A stretch of 64,000 nucleotides of DNA from Luteimonas gilva (GTDB lineage Bacteria; Pseudomonadota; Gammaproteobacteria; Xanthomonadales; Xanthomonadaceae). The first letter of the stretch is position 1; each line of letters opens with the position of its first letter. The stretch is from the NCBI RefSeq assembly GCF_005239095.1, contig NZ_SZUA01000003.1:434001-498000 (forward strand), in the 5' to 3' direction. The notes beneath the pieces were generated by a model. That model did not search any database. It was given only the letters and a program-made list of their open reading frames with translations, and was not told where the DNA came from. Made by a program: the position numbers and the translations under genes. This document shows, piece by piece, positions 46,561 through 55,331 of the stretch.

Positions 46561-46814
46561 GGCTGAAATAGAAAACCGGGACGAGGCTGGCGGGGTCGCT
46601 GTCCCTGCGACCCCTTTCGTGCGATTGGATGACCGACCCAGGGGAATTGAGCGGTAGCGCACGCGCCAGCCGGGCCAGGATGTCGCCGCTCGCAGCCGGA
46701 AGCAGTCGGGCCTCTGCCCGTAGCGGGGTAGGAAAATGCCTACGCACAGCCGTTTTTTTTGCCGGTCCAGCGCCCACGACCTATCATTCGCGGCGACCCG
46801 CAAGGAACATGCCG

Positions 46815-47738
46815 ATGAATTCCCGCTATCCGCCGGTATCCCTGATCGGCGCGCCGACCGACATCGGCGCCGGCCACCGCGGCGCCAGCATGGGCCCGGA
46901 GGCCTTGCGCATCGCCGGCATCGGCGCGGCCTTGAGCTCGCGCGGCGTGGACGTGATCGATCGCGGCGATATCGTCGGCCCGCGCAATCCCTGGTTGCCG
47001 CCGGTGGACGGTTATCGCCATTTGAACGAAGTGCTGGCCTGGAACCGCGCGGTGATGGATGCGCTGAGCGACGAATTCCGCGCCGGGCGCCTGCCGATCC
47101 TGCTCGGCGGCGACCATTGCCTGGCGATCGGCTCCTTGAGCGCGGTCGCGCGCCATTGCCGCGAAACCGGCAAGAAGCTGCGCGTGCTGTGGCTGGACGC
47201 GCATTCGGATTTCAACACCCACGAGGTCACCCCGTCCGGCAACATCCACGGCATGCCGGTGGCCTGCGCTTGCGGGCTCGGCCCCGACGTGCTGACCGGC
47301 CTCGGCGGCCACGTGCCGGCGATGCGGCCCGACCAGATCCGCCAGATCGGCATCCGTTCGGTCGATCCGCCCGAAAAGCGGCTGATCAAGCAGTACGGCC
47401 TGGACGTGTACGACATGCGCTACATCGACGAAGTCGGCATGAAGCGCACGATGGAAGCGGCCTTGGACGGCGTGGACGCGGACACCCATCTGCACGTCAG
47501 TTTCGATGTGGACTTCCTCGACCCGAGCATCGCCCCCGGCGTCGGCACCACGGTACCGGGCGGACCGAACTATCGCGAAGCGCAGTTGGTGATGGAGATG
47601 ATCGCCGACAGCGGGCGGATGGGCTCGCTGGACATCATGGAACTCAATCCCGCGCTCGACAGCCACAACCGCACGGCCGAACTGGCGGTCGATCTGGTCG
47701 AAAGCCTGTTCGGAAAGTCGACGCTCATGCGCGACTGA
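46815..47738 (+). CDS. rocF: Arginase
   Basis: A 307-residue enzyme that hydrolyses arginine to ornithine and urea. Manganese-binding motifs are intact: GGDHCLAIG, LDAHSDFNT and SFDVDFLDP, plus GGPNYREAQL near the C terminus as in bacterial arginases. The ATG at 46815 has AGGA eight bases upstream; an ATG at 46809 in the same frame is an alternative. No adjacent ornithine-catabolism genes are seen. Confidence 0.93.
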   Translation: MNSRYPPVSLIGAPTDIGAGHRGASMGPEALRIAGIGAALSSRGVDVIDRGDIVGPRNPWLPPVDGYRHLNEVLAWNRAVMDALSDEFRAGRLPILLGGDHCLAIGSLSAVARHCRETGKKLRVLWLDAHSDFNTHEVTPSGNIHGMPVACACGLGPDVLTGLGGHVPAMRPDQIRQIGIRSVDPPEKRLIKQYGLDVYDMRYIDEVGMKRTMEAALDGVDADTHLHVSFDVDFLDPSIAPGVGTTVPGGPNYREAQLVMEMIADSGRMGSLDIMELNPALDSHNRTAELAVDLVESLFGKSTLMRD

Positions 47739-47882
47739 GCGGCCGCGGGCCGTTCATTGCGCGTTGCGCCGGAGCGGCGAAGAATCCCGGTGGCTGCACA
47801 CGGCCTTCACGCCGGAGTGCGGTTCCATACGCCGGCGGCGGCGGACACCGCGCCGGTCCCACCATCCACCGAGGAGATATCC

Positions 47883-48029
47883 ATGAAGCGTTTGATTGCA
47901 GTGATGTTGCTGGCCATGTTCTCGGTCGGCGCGCTCAGCGCCTGCAACACGATGAAAGGCGCGGGCCAGGACGTTCAGAAGGCCGGCGAGAAGATCGAGC
48001 AGAAGGCCGACGAGAAAGGCGCCGACTGA
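47883..48029 (+). CDS. Entericidin-family lipoprotein
   Basis: A 48-residue lipoprotein: signal peptide KRLIAVMLLAMFSVGALSAC with a lipobox cysteine, then NTMKGAGQDVQKAGEKIEQK, the hallmark of EcnA/EcnB entericidins. Entericidins are stress-induced; EcnB has toxin-like bacteriolytic properties in E. coli with EcnA as antidote, but single-copy relatives in other bacteria lack a proven role. GAGGAGA precedes the start. A strong terminator follows. Confidence 0.85.
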   Translation: MKRLIAVMLLAMFSVGALSACNTMKGAGQDVQKAGEKIEQKADEKGAD

Positions 48030-48052
48030 TCGCATCGCCGACGCGATACGAA

Positions 48053-48082
48053 ACGGGCCGGAGCGATCCGGCCCGTTTTTTT
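48053..48082 (+). terminator. Intrinsic terminator after the entericidin gene
   Basis: A 10-bp perfect stem (ACGGGCCGGA / TCCGGCCCGT), GCGA loop, then a run of T (48076-48082). Confidence 0.85.
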
Positions 48083-48284
48083 GCGATCGCGCCTCAGCGG
48101 CTTTGCTTTTTCGATCGGCGCGAAAGGAGCCGATCCATCCTGCGCGGACTGACGGTTTAAAGCCGAGAAGAAACGTAACCGTTCAGGCGAATAACGAATC
48201 GCAACGCAATCTTGATCTTGCTTGAAGGTGGACAGGCGGATACTTGCTACGCGGCGAATTCGCCGTGCAGTCGAGGTGAAAAAC

Positions 48285-48485
48285 ATGAACAAGGACATCA
48301 TTGCGGGCAAGTGGACGCAGCTCAAAGGCCAGGCCCAAGCCAAATGGGGCGAATTGACGGACGACGTGTTCGACGTCGCCGCAGGCGACAGCAAATATCT
48401 CGCCGGCAAGCTGCAGGAACAGTACGGCTGGGATCGCGATCGCGCCGAACGCGAAGTTAGCGATTTCGAGAAGACCCTGAACTGA
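48285..48485 (+). CDS. CsbD-family stress protein
   Basis: A 66-residue hydrophilic helical protein beginning [20 protein letters not shown] and ending [19 protein letters not shown], the conserved CsbD pattern. CsbD proteins are induced by general stress; their molecular role is unknown. The ATG at 48285 has GAGGTG about 9 bases upstream. It is followed by a hairpin terminator. Confidence 0.85.
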   Translation: MNKDIIAGKWTQLKGQAQAKWGELTDDVFDVAAGDSKYLAGKLQEQYGWDRDRAEREVSDFEKTLN

Positions 48486-48512
48486 TTCTTTACTCCCCCG
48501 CGGACAGAACGA

Positions 48513-48538
48513 AAGAGGCCGGCATTCGCCGGCCTCTT
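48513..48538. terminator. Hairpin between CsbD and a convergent secreted-protein gene
   Basis: A perfect 11-bp stem (AAGAGGCCGGC / GCCGGCCTCTT) with loop ATTC followed by CTTTC. It serves the plus-strand csbD and possibly the convergent gene. Confidence 0.75.
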
Positions 48539-48565
48539 CTTTCATGTCGGATTGTCGGACGGACA

Positions 48566-49402
48566 TCAGCCGTTCGGCGGATCCGGCACGAAAGCGCCCG
48601 GAAACGCGCGCGGCTCGTCGCCGCCCCAATAGCGGTAGGGCGGCGGCAGCACGCCCATCGCCACCAGGCTGTCCAGCGCGTCGTAGCGGAGCTGCGTGAC
48701 TTGGGTCGGCCGCGAACTGGCGCGGACGAATTCGGTGCTGCTCACCGGCGCCCATTCGCGCGCGCCGTGGCCGGTGCCGATCTGCTGCTGGGCCATCTCC
48801 CGGCGCGACGACGACGCGTCCGCCGCGGCCGAAGCTTCGCGCTCGGCGGCGGCCGGCGCGTTGGAACTCTTGGCGCGGGCTTCGTCCAGTCCGCGCGGGT
48901 AGTCCGGATAAGGACGCGGCGGCGAATACGGCGGCTGGTAATAGCGCGGCTGCGATTCGCGGAACACGGCGATGCCGATCACACCGACGTTGTCCGGCCG
49001 CCCGGTGCGCGCCGCATAGCTGTCCGGCAGATCGGTGAAATAGAACTGGGCCACGTCGTCCATCGATTTGCGCCAGCCGGCGATCTCGGTGCTCTGCCAC
49101 GGCCCCAGCACATAACCGGCCTGCGACGGATGCGCGGTGCGTCCGTCCACGGCGTTGACGCCGTCCACCGACAGCACCACCAGCAGGCGTTCGCCGGTGG
49201 TGTTGGTCAAGCGCACGGCGTAGCGGTGGCCCGGTTCGCCGGGCACGTAAGTGCGGCCGTGGTGCGGGTACTCGGGCAGCCATCGGCCGGCGTCGCGATC
49301 GATCAGGTCGATGTCGACCAGCGAGCGCGCCGAAGCGGGCTGGCAGGCGGTAGCGGCGGCCGCGGCCAGGGCGGCGCTCAACAACAGCGATTTGCGCAAC
49401 AT
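48566..49402 (-). CDS. Secreted hypothetical protein
   Basis: A 278-residue protein with a signal peptide (LRKSLLLSAALAAAAATA), a DUF-like beta-rich middle (LVVLSVDGVNAVDGRT, PWQSTEIAGWRKS), then a Tyr/Pro-rich stretch (RYYQPPYSPPRPYPDYP), an alanine/serine-rich linker and a C-terminal MGVLPPPYRYW. It is not recognised. The ATG at 49402 is supported by the signal peptide. Single gene, convergent with csbD. Confidence 0.7.
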   Translation of the reverse strand: MLRKSLLLSAALAAAAATACQPASARSLVDIDLIDRDAGRWLPEYPHHGRTYVPGEPGHRYAVRLTNTTGERLLVVLSVDGVNAVDGRTAHPSQAGYVLGPWQSTEIAGWRKSMDDVAQFYFTDLPDSYAARTGRPDNVGVIGIAVFRESQPRYYQPPYSPPRPYPDYPRGLDEARAKSSNAPAAAEREASAAADASSSRREMAQQQIGTGHGAREWAPVSSTEFVRASSRPTQVTQLRYDALDSLVAMGVLPPPYRYWGGDEPRAFPGAFVPDPPNG

Positions 49403-49467
49403 GGTTCGTCTCCGGGGTGGGCAAGAGAACGAACGGGTAGGGGCAGGGAACGGGGTTGCCGCTTTTT

Positions 49468-49540
49468 GCGGGAGCGGCTTCAGCCGCGAGCTTTTCGACC
49501 TCGACCGGCAGTGCAGGGAAGAGCTCGCGGCTGAAGCCGG
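49468..49540. repeat. REP pair upstream of trpS
   Basis: GCGGCTTCAGCCGCGAGCT (about 49474-49492) is matched by its complement at 49522-49540. It lies in the short divergent space between the secreted-protein gene and trpS. Confidence 0.6.
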
Positions 49541-49552
49541 TAAACTGGCGGG

Positions 49553-50911
49553 ATGAACGATCCGAAATCCCGCAAAACCCGGGTCCTGACCGGCATCACC
49601 ACGTCCGGCACGCCGCACCTGGGCAATTACGTCGGCGCGATCCGCCCGGCGGTAGCCGCCAGCCGCCAGGCCGGCGTGGAAAGCTTCTACTTCCTGGCCG
49701 ACCTGCACAGCCTGATCAAGCTGCAGTCGCCCGAACGCGTGCAGCGTTCGACCCTGGAAATCGCCGCGGCCTGGCTCGCCGCGGGCTTGGATCCGGCACA
49801 CGTCTGGTTCTACCGCCAGTCCGACATCCCGGAAATCCCCGAACTGACTTGGCTGCTCACTTGCGTGGCCGGCAAAGGGATCCTCAACCGCGCCCACGCC
49901 TATAAAGCGGCGGTCGACAAGAACCGCGCCGAGGGCGAGGACGACGATGCGGCGATCACCGCCGGGCTTTTCATGTATCCGGTGCTGATGGCCGCGGACA
50001 TCCTGGTGTTCAACGCGAACAAAGTCCCGGTCGGCCGCGACCAGGTGCAGCACATCGAAATGGCGCGCGATTTCGGGCAGCGCTTCAACCATCTGTACGG
50101 CGAACCGGCCGGCAAAGAGTTTTTCGCCTTGCCCGAAGCGGTGATCGAAGAGCACGTGGCGACCTTGCCGGGGCTCGACGGCCGCAAGATGTCCAAGAGC
50201 TACGACAACGTGATTCCGTTGTCGGCCTCGCGCGAGGAGTTGAAGAAGCTGATCTTCTCCATCGTCACCGATTCCAAGGCGCCCGGCGAAGCCAAGGATC
50301 CCGGCGGCTCCAACGTGTTCCAGCTGTACCAGGCTTTCGCCGGCGCGGAAGAAACCGCGGCGATGCGTCAGGCCTATGCCGACGGCATCGGCTGGGGCGA
50401 CGCCAAGCAGAAGTTGTTTGAGCGGATCGATGCCGAAATCGCGCCGCTGCGCGAGCGCTATGAAAGTTTGATCGCCGCGCCGCAGCGGATCGAAGAGCAA
50501 TTGCGCGACGGCGCGCGCCGAGTGCGCGAAGCCTATGCGACGCCGCTGTTGGGCGAACTGCGCGAAGCGGTCGGGTTGCGCGATTTGTCGCGCACGGCGC
50601 AGTGGGCGAAGAAGGCGTCCGCCGCCAAGGCCGCGGCGCCGCAACTCAAGCAATACCGCGAAAACGACGGCCGTTTCTACTTCAAATTGGTGCAAGGCGA
50701 ACGCACGCTGCTGCAGAGCATCGGCTTCGATTCGCCCAAGGACGCCGGCGCGCGCATCGCGCAGCTCAAGCGCGAAGGCGGATCGTTGTTGCATCACGCT
50801 GCCGGCGAAGGCGTGCATCTGGGCCAGGAGCTGATCGGCAAATTGGCCGAGGATGCGGCGCTGGAAGAAGTGCTGGCCGCGGTCGCGGCCTTGGTGGAAG
50901 CCGACGCCTGA
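49553..50911 (+). CDS. trpS: Tryptophanyl-tRNA synthetase
   Basis: Charges tRNA-Trp with tryptophan. The 452-residue class I enzyme has the HIGH-type TTSGTPHLGNYVGAI near residue 18 and DGRKMSKSYDN near residue 210. It is about 100 residues longer at the C terminus than the short bacterial form; the extension is helical and charged, as in other Xanthomonadaceae and some gammaproteobacteria. The stop overlaps the next gene by one base (TGATG). The start is directly after the REP pair. Confidence 0.93.
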   Translation: MNDPKSRKTRVLTGITTSGTPHLGNYVGAIRPAVAASRQAGVESFYFLADLHSLIKLQSPERVQRSTLEIAAAWLAAGLDPAHVWFYRQSDIPEIPELTWLLTCVAGKGILNRAHAYKAAVDKNRAEGEDDDAAITAGLFMYPVLMAADILVFNANKVPVGRDQVQHIEMARDFGQRFNHLYGEPAGKEFFALPEAVIEEHVATLPGLDGRKMSKSYDNVIPLSASREELKKLIFSIVTDSKAPGEAKDPGGSNVFQLYQAFAGAEETAAMRQAYADGIGWGDAKQKLFERIDAEIAPLRERYESLIAAPQRIEEQLRDGARRVREAYATPLLGELREAVGLRDLSRTAQWAKKASAAKAAAPQLKQYRENDGRFYFKLVQGERTLLQSIGFDSPKDAGARIAQLKREGGSLLHHAAGEGVHLGQELIGKLAEDAALEEVLAAVAALVEADA

Positions 50912-51231
50912 TGAGCCCGCTGGTCACCCTCAACCTGGCGCTGATCCTGTTCCTGCCCTGGCTGCTCATCCTGGGCGTGCTGTATTGGCTCTATCCGCGC
51001 CAGCCGCGCCACGGCGCGCGCCGCGCCTTCGACGTCTTAGCGCTGGCCGCGTCGCTGGCCGCCTTCGTGCTGACCATGCATTGGGGCTATCGCAACGCCG
51101 ATACCAGCTACGGCGGCATGTGGCCGCAGATCCTGGCCACTTCGGTGGCGTACGGCGCCTTCCTGGCTGTGCTGAGTGCGGCTTTCGGCCTGCGCCGGCG
51201 TTGGCTGGCCCGGAACCTGAACCGCAGCTAG
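50911..51231 (+). CDS. Small membrane protein
   Basis: A 106-residue protein with three membrane helices (NLALILFLPWLLILGVLYWL, then FDVLALAASLAAFVLTM, then ILATSVAYGAFLAVLSAAF). Unrecognised. Its start overlaps the trpS stop, so it is translationally coupled. Function unknown. Confidence 0.75.
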   Translation: MSPLVTLNLALILFLPWLLILGVLYWLYPRQPRHGARRAFDVLALAASLAAFVLTMHWGYRNADTSYGGMWPQILATSVAYGAFLAVLSAAFGLRRRWLARNLNRS

Positions 51232-51323
51232 GTCCGAACCCGGAAACCGCGCAGTCCTGCACAGAAACTGGATGCGGCTTTTGCCAATTTGCCCGGGTGC
51301 CCGATCGGAGGCGGGACTCAGGC

Positions 51324-52421
51324 ATGAACACGATGCTGGCCGACAGCGAAGAGGAGTTGCGCGAAAGCGAACGCTTGATCGCGCTGGACGGTTACGGCCT
51401 GCTCGACAGCGAACCGGAACAGGCCTACGACGACATCGTCGAATTGGCCTGCGCCATCTGCGATGCGCCGGTCGCGAGCGTCACCCTGATCGACAGCGGC
51501 CGCCAATGGTTCAAGGCCAGCCGCGGCTTCGGCGTGCGCCAGACCCCGCGCAGCGAAGCGGTTTGCGACGTCGCCATCCGCACGCCGTATGAAATGTTGG
51601 AGGTGCGCGACCTGCACAAGGACGCGCGCACGCCGATGCGGCCGCAAGACGCCGCCGGCAAGGCCTTGCGCTTCTACGCGGGTATGCCGCTGACGAGCCC
51701 GGAAGGCCATGCGCTGGGCACGGTCTGCGTGCTGGACCATGCGCCGCGCACGCTCGACGAGCGCCAACGCCGCGGCTTGGCCGCGCTGGCGCGCCAAGTG
51801 CAGCACTTGTTCGAACTGCGCCGGATGATGGTGCGCCAGGGCGACATCCTGCAGCAGCGCCTGGCCGAGGCCGAACGCTTGGAAACCGATCGCGCCGATC
51901 TGCAGCGCCGCCACGACGACCTGCAACGCGCGGTCAGCCGCGACCCGCTCACCGGACTGCTCAACCGCGCCGCCTTGGACGAACTGCGCACGCGGCCCGA
52001 GGCGCAGGATCGGCTGCGCTCCGGCGACTACACGCTGGCCGTGGTGGACATCGACCACTTCAAGCAAGTCAACGACCGCTACGGCCATTTGATCGGCGAC
52101 GAAGTCTTGCGCGCGGTGGCCGGCGTGATCGCCGTGTCCAAGCGCAAGGGCGATATCGCCGTGCGCTACGGCGGCGAGGAATTCCTATTGGTGCTGTTGG
52201 GCACCCATCTGGCCGGCGCGTTCGAAATCGCCGAGCGGATTCGCGAGAACGTGACCCTGGAACCTTTGCCGTTCCCGGTGACCGTGTCGATCGGCATCGC
52301 CCGCAGCCACGCCGCCGGCGAAGCGCCGGAACGGGTGTTCGAGCGCGCCGATCAGGCCCTATACCGGGCCAAGGCGGCCGGCCGCAACCGGGTGATCGCG
52401 GACGATACGCAGCGGTTTTGA
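51324..52421 (+). CDS. GAF-GGDEF diguanylate cyclase
   Basis: A 365-residue cytosolic protein. Residues about 30-165 form a GAF domain (AYDDIVELACAICDAPVASV, QWFKASRGFG, FYAGMPLTSPEG). A coiled-coil linker precedes the GGDEF domain with DPLTGLLNRAALDELR and the active-site RYGGEEF. It should make cyclic di-GMP from GTP in response to a small ligand or redox signal. No allosteric RxxD site was noted just before the GGEEF motif. It is a single gene. Confidence 0.88.
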   Translation: MNTMLADSEEELRESERLIALDGYGLLDSEPEQAYDDIVELACAICDAPVASVTLIDSGRQWFKASRGFGVRQTPRSEAVCDVAIRTPYEMLEVRDLHKDARTPMRPQDAAGKALRFYAGMPLTSPEGHALGTVCVLDHAPRTLDERQRRGLAALARQVQHLFELRRMMVRQGDILQQRLAEAERLETDRADLQRRHDDLQRAVSRDPLTGLLNRAALDELRTRPEAQDRLRSGDYTLAVVDIDHFKQVNDRYGHLIGDEVLRAVAGVIAVSKRKGDIAVRYGGEEFLLVLLGTHLAGAFEIAERIRENVTLEPLPFPVTVSIGIARSHAAGEAPERVFERADQALYRAKAAGRNRVIADDTQRF

Positions 52422-52525
52422 GCGGGTGTAGCCCGGGTCGAGCGAATGGATAACCGGGACGCTCCGCTCCATGAAAGATGGCGACCCCGGGTATCGCTTC
52501 GCTCCACTCGGCCACCTTTCAGGGC

Positions 52526-52909
52526 TCAATCTTCCCAAGTATTAGTATGCGGCCCGAAGCTCTCGCGCTGCGGCCGCACGATGCAGAAACGGTGCCCGGT
52601 CGGCGCTTCCATCACCCACCAGCGCTTGACGAAGCCGATCTTCTTCGCGCCGAGCTTCTCCAGGCGCGCGGCTTCGGCGTCGATGTCGTCGCTTTCGATG
52701 TCCAGGTGCACGCGCGAAGGGTGCTCGACTTTCTGCAGCAGGACGATCGGCTCGTCGTCGGCCGCTTCGAATTCCGCGTAGAGGCCGTCGCCGTCCACGT
52801 CGGCGCTCTTGACCCGCTTGCCCAGCGCCGCGCTCCAGAAGGCGACGGCGGCGTCGAGATCGTCGGTTTGGCAATCGACGACGAGGGTGCTGAGGCGGCT
52901 GCGGTGCAT
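52526..52909 (-). CDS. VOC-family protein, paralogue 1
   Basis: A 127-residue glyoxalase/bleomycin-resistance-fold protein: MHRSRLSTLVVDCQTDDLDA at the start, KVEHPSRVHLDIESDDIDAE in the middle and RWWVMEAPTGHRFCIVRPQ at the end. The substrate is unknown. It is about half identical to the gene at 53022-53405; the middle 60 residues are nearly the same. The two paralogues are separated by a long inverted repeat. Confidence 0.8.
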   Translation of the reverse strand: MHRSRLSTLVVDCQTDDLDAAVAFWSAALGKRVKSADVDGDGLYAEFEAADDEPIVLLQKVEHPSRVHLDIESDDIDAEAARLEKLGAKKIGFVKRWWVMEAPTGHRFCIVRPQRESFGPHTNTWED

Positions 52910-52931
52910 GGAACGCTCCTTGGATATCGAT

Positions 52932-53020
52932 CTTTGTAGAGTCGAGCCTGCTCGACTGCTTTTTTTGATGCGGAAGCTCGGATTCTGGGAAAGCAGTCGA
53001 GCAGGCTCGACTCTACAAAG
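52932..53020. repeat. Perfect 31-bp inverted repeat
   Basis: The arms 52932-52962 and 52990-53020 are exact reverse complements (begins CTTTGTAGAGTCGAGCCTGC), with a 27-base spacer. Each arm holds a GTAGAGTCGAG REP-like unit. It separates the two VOC paralogues. Confidence 0.85.
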
Positions 53021-53021
53021 C

Positions 53022-53405
53022 TCACCAGACGTTCGGTGCCGCGCCGAGTTCGGGATGCTTCATGCGCACGATGCAGAACCGCTGCCCGGTCGGCGCTTCC
53101 ATCACCCACCAGCGCTTGACGAAAGCGACCTTCTTCGCGCCCAGCTTTTCCAAACGCTCGGCTTCGGCGTCGATGTCGTCCGCTTCGATGTCCAGGTGCA
53201 CCCGCGACGGGTGCTCGACCTTCTGCACTTCGGCATCGAGGCCGTACGGCGTATCGGCGAACTGCTGGTATTCGGCCGTGTCGTCGCCGGCATGGCGTTC
53301 GGCGATGCGCATGCCGAGCGCACCGGCCCAGAAATCGGCCGCGGCGTCCAGATCGCCGGTGTTGCAGTCGATGATGAAGCCGGCCAAACGGCTGCGGTGC
53401 GCCAT
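53022..53405 (-). CDS. VOC-family protein, paralogue 2
   Basis: A 127-residue VOC protein similar to the 52526-52909 gene (shared HPSRVHLDIE, RLEKLGAKK and RWWVMEAPTG), diverging mainly in the N-terminal third (GFIIDCNTGDLDAAADFW). The pair arose by tandem duplication. The stop is two bases from the inverted repeat. Function unknown. Confidence 0.8.
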   Translation of the reverse strand: MAHRSRLAGFIIDCNTGDLDAAADFWAGALGMRIAERHAGDDTAEYQQFADTPYGLDAEVQKVEHPSRVHLDIEADDIDAEAERLEKLGAKKVAFVKRWWVMEAPTGQRFCIVRMKHPELGAAPNVW

Positions 53406-53552
53406 CGCGTACTCCTTACGGCGTTCGGGTCGCCGTGCTTAAGAGCCCCTTAGTTAGGGGCGATTCGGGCCGCAGGCGCGAATGGGGTATGGAAGCACCT
53501 AGCGGGCCCGAAGTTTGCGAAGCGAACTTCGGGCTGAACACGCGCAGCGTGT

Positions 53553-54959
53553 TCACTGCGGCAAGGCCAGATCGTCCAGCATCGCCTTCAGGAACCGCGC
53601 CGCCTCGCCGCCGGTGCAGGCGCGGTGGTCGAACGTCAGCGACAGCGGAATCACCTTGTGCGATTCGAACCCGCCGATCACCGGCGTGATCTGGTGCCGG
53701 CCGCGGCCGGCGGCGACGATCGCCACCGTTGGCGGCACGATCACCGGCGTCGCGTAGCGGCCGGCGAACATGCCGAAGTTCGACAACGAGATCGTATAGC
53801 CGCTGAGCTCGGAAGCTGGAATGCTGCGGTCTTCGACTTGCGCGCGCAGGCGATTGATCGCCTGGCGCACGCCGCGCGCGTCGAGCACGTCGGCGTTGCG
53901 CAGCGCGGGCACGAACAATCCGTCGTCGGTGTCGACCGCGATGCCGATGTCGACGTGCGGATGCAGGGTGCGGGTCAGCTTGTCGCCGTCGAACCAGGCG
54001 TTCAGCGCCGGCACCCCTTTGCACGCCGCGACGATGGCGCGCACCAGGCGGCCGGTGACGTCGTTGCCGGGCGTCCAGGCGTGGATGTCGGCGTCGTCGC
54101 TGAGCGTGGTCGGCACGACTTTGGCGTGCGCATCGGCCATCACTCGCGCCATGTTGCGGCGCACGCCCTTCAACTGTTCGGGTTGGCCGGTGACGCTGAC
54201 CGACGGCGGTTGGGTGCGCATCGGCTTGCCCGACGCGGAGAGCGCAGTGCGCGCCGCTGCTGCGGGAGAGGCTTCAGCCCCGACGCTGGCCCGAGTCGGG
54301 GCTAAACCCCCTCCCACAGGTGCTGCGCCGGGTTTCGCGCTGCCGTCGGCGGCGGCGCGCTTCACGTCGTCCATCGTCACCACGCCGTCGGCGCCGGTGC
54401 CGCGCACGCGCGCGATGTCCACGCCCAGCTTGCGCGCCTGCGCGCGCACGGCGGGCATCGCCTTCACGCCGCCGACCGCGACCGCTTGCTCGCTGCGCAC
54501 CGCATCGGAGCTCTGCATCGCGCCGACGACCGTGCCGCTGTCTTCGCGTTCTTCGGACTTGGCTTTGGGCGCAGGCTTGCCGGTTTCGGCGATTTCGCCG
54601 CCTTCGTCGGATGCGACCACCTTGTCGCCGTCGCTCGGCGCCTGGCTGCCCGTGCCTTTCGACGGACCGTGATGGTGACCGGTGTCCTGGCCTTCCGCGC
54701 GCTGCGGCAGATTCGGATCGACCTCGAATTCGGCCAGCATCGTGCCGGTGACGATCACGTCGCCCGCGCCGCCGGCCAGCTTCAGCACTTTGCCCGACAC
54801 GGGCGAGGGCACTTCTACCACGGCCTTCGCGGTTTCCATCGACACCAGCGGCTCGTCGAGCTTGATCGTATCGCCGACTTTGACGAACCACTCGACGACG
54901 GTCGCGTCGGGCAGGCCTTCGCCGAGGTCAGGCAGGAGGAAGGATTTCTTGTCGGCCAT
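53553..54959 (-). CDS. Dihydrolipoamide acyltransferase (E2) of a 2-oxoacid dehydrogenase
   Basis: A 468-residue E2 subunit, probably of the branched-chain or pyruvate type. The lipoyl domain has LLPDLGEGLPDATVVEWFVK and the lipoyl lysine in METAKAVVEV. A peripheral-subunit-binding domain follows (MPAVRAQARKLGVDIARVRG, about 185-220), then the catalytic domain ending SLTFDHRACTGGEAARFL, where the usual HRxxDG reads HRACTGG. The region at 54261-54318 is an in-frame REP sequence that encodes part of the flexible linker (VGAEASPAAA). The ATG 54959 gives the canonical lipoyl N terminus. It lies 17 bases after the SH3 gene, the last gene of the operon. Confidence 0.9.
   Translation of the reverse strand: MADKKSFLLPDLGEGLPDATVVEWFVKVGDTIKLDEPLVSMETAKAVVEVPSPVSGKVLKLAGGAGDVIVTGTMLAEFEVDPNLPQRAEGQDTGHHHGPSKGTGSQAPSDGDKVVASDEGGEIAETGKPAPKAKSEEREDSGTVVGAMQSSDAVRSEQAVAVGGVKAMPAVRAQARKLGVDIARVRGTGADGVVTMDDVKRAAADGSAKPGAAPVGGGLAPTRASVGAEASPAAAARTALSASGKPMRTQPPSVSVTGQPEQLKGVRRNMARVMADAHAKVVPTTLSDDADIHAWTPGNDVTGRLVRAIVAACKGVPALNAWFDGDKLTRTLHPHVDIGIAVDTDDGLFVPALRNADVLDARGVRQAINRLRAQVEDRSIPASELSGYTISLSNFGMFAGRYATPVIVPPTVAIVAAGRGRHQITPVIGGFESHKVIPLSLTFDHRACTGGEAARFLKAMLDDLALPQ
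54261..54318. repeat. REP pair inside the E2 coding sequence
   Basis: TGCGGGAGAGGCTTCAGCCC at 54261 and GTCGGGGCTAAACCCCCTCC at 54295 are imperfect reverse complements. Read in frame they encode the linker between the subunit-binding and catalytic domains. Confidence 0.75.
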
Positions 54960-54976
54960 GCGGTCCTCTGAAACGG

Positions 54977-55318
54977 TCAGTCGATGATGTCGATGGCGCG
55001 CGCGGGTATCCATCCGCTCGCGCCGCGTTCGTTCTCTGCCCACCACCAATCGGCGAGCTCGTGATGCAAAGTCAGGATCTGGCCGATGTCAGCGTCCAGC
55101 TCCTGCGTATCGTAATCCCGCTGCGCGGTGGCCAGGCCCATGTCGCGGTCGAACAGCACCGACGGGATCCAGCCGCCCAAGCCGCTGGCCAAGGTCGTCC
55201 AGACGAACTGCGGCCAATCGTTGTCGCGTTCGCCCAGCGTCACTTGGTCGCCCGGCGCGATCCGGATCGCCGGGCGATCCGGGGCGCGATGCTGGGCGAC
55301 GACGCGGGCGCGTTTCAC
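54977..55318 (-). CDS. SH3-like protein in the 2-oxoacid dehydrogenase operon
   Basis: A 113-residue protein with two SH3-like repeats: PGDQVTLGERDNDWPQFVWT with GLGGWIPSVLF, and a second half with WWWAENERGASGWIPARAID. It starts with GTG at 55318, 13 bases after the E1beta stop; no strong ribosome site is visible. It lies between E1beta and E2 genes, so it may bind or regulate the complex, but no mechanism is known. Confidence 0.78.
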   Translation of the reverse strand: MKRARVVAQHRAPDRPAIRIAPGDQVTLGERDNDWPQFVWTTLASGLGGWIPSVLFDRDMGLATAQRDYDTQELDADIGQILTLHHELADWWWAENERGASGWIPARAIDIID

Positions 55319-55331
55319 GTCGGCGCGCCGC

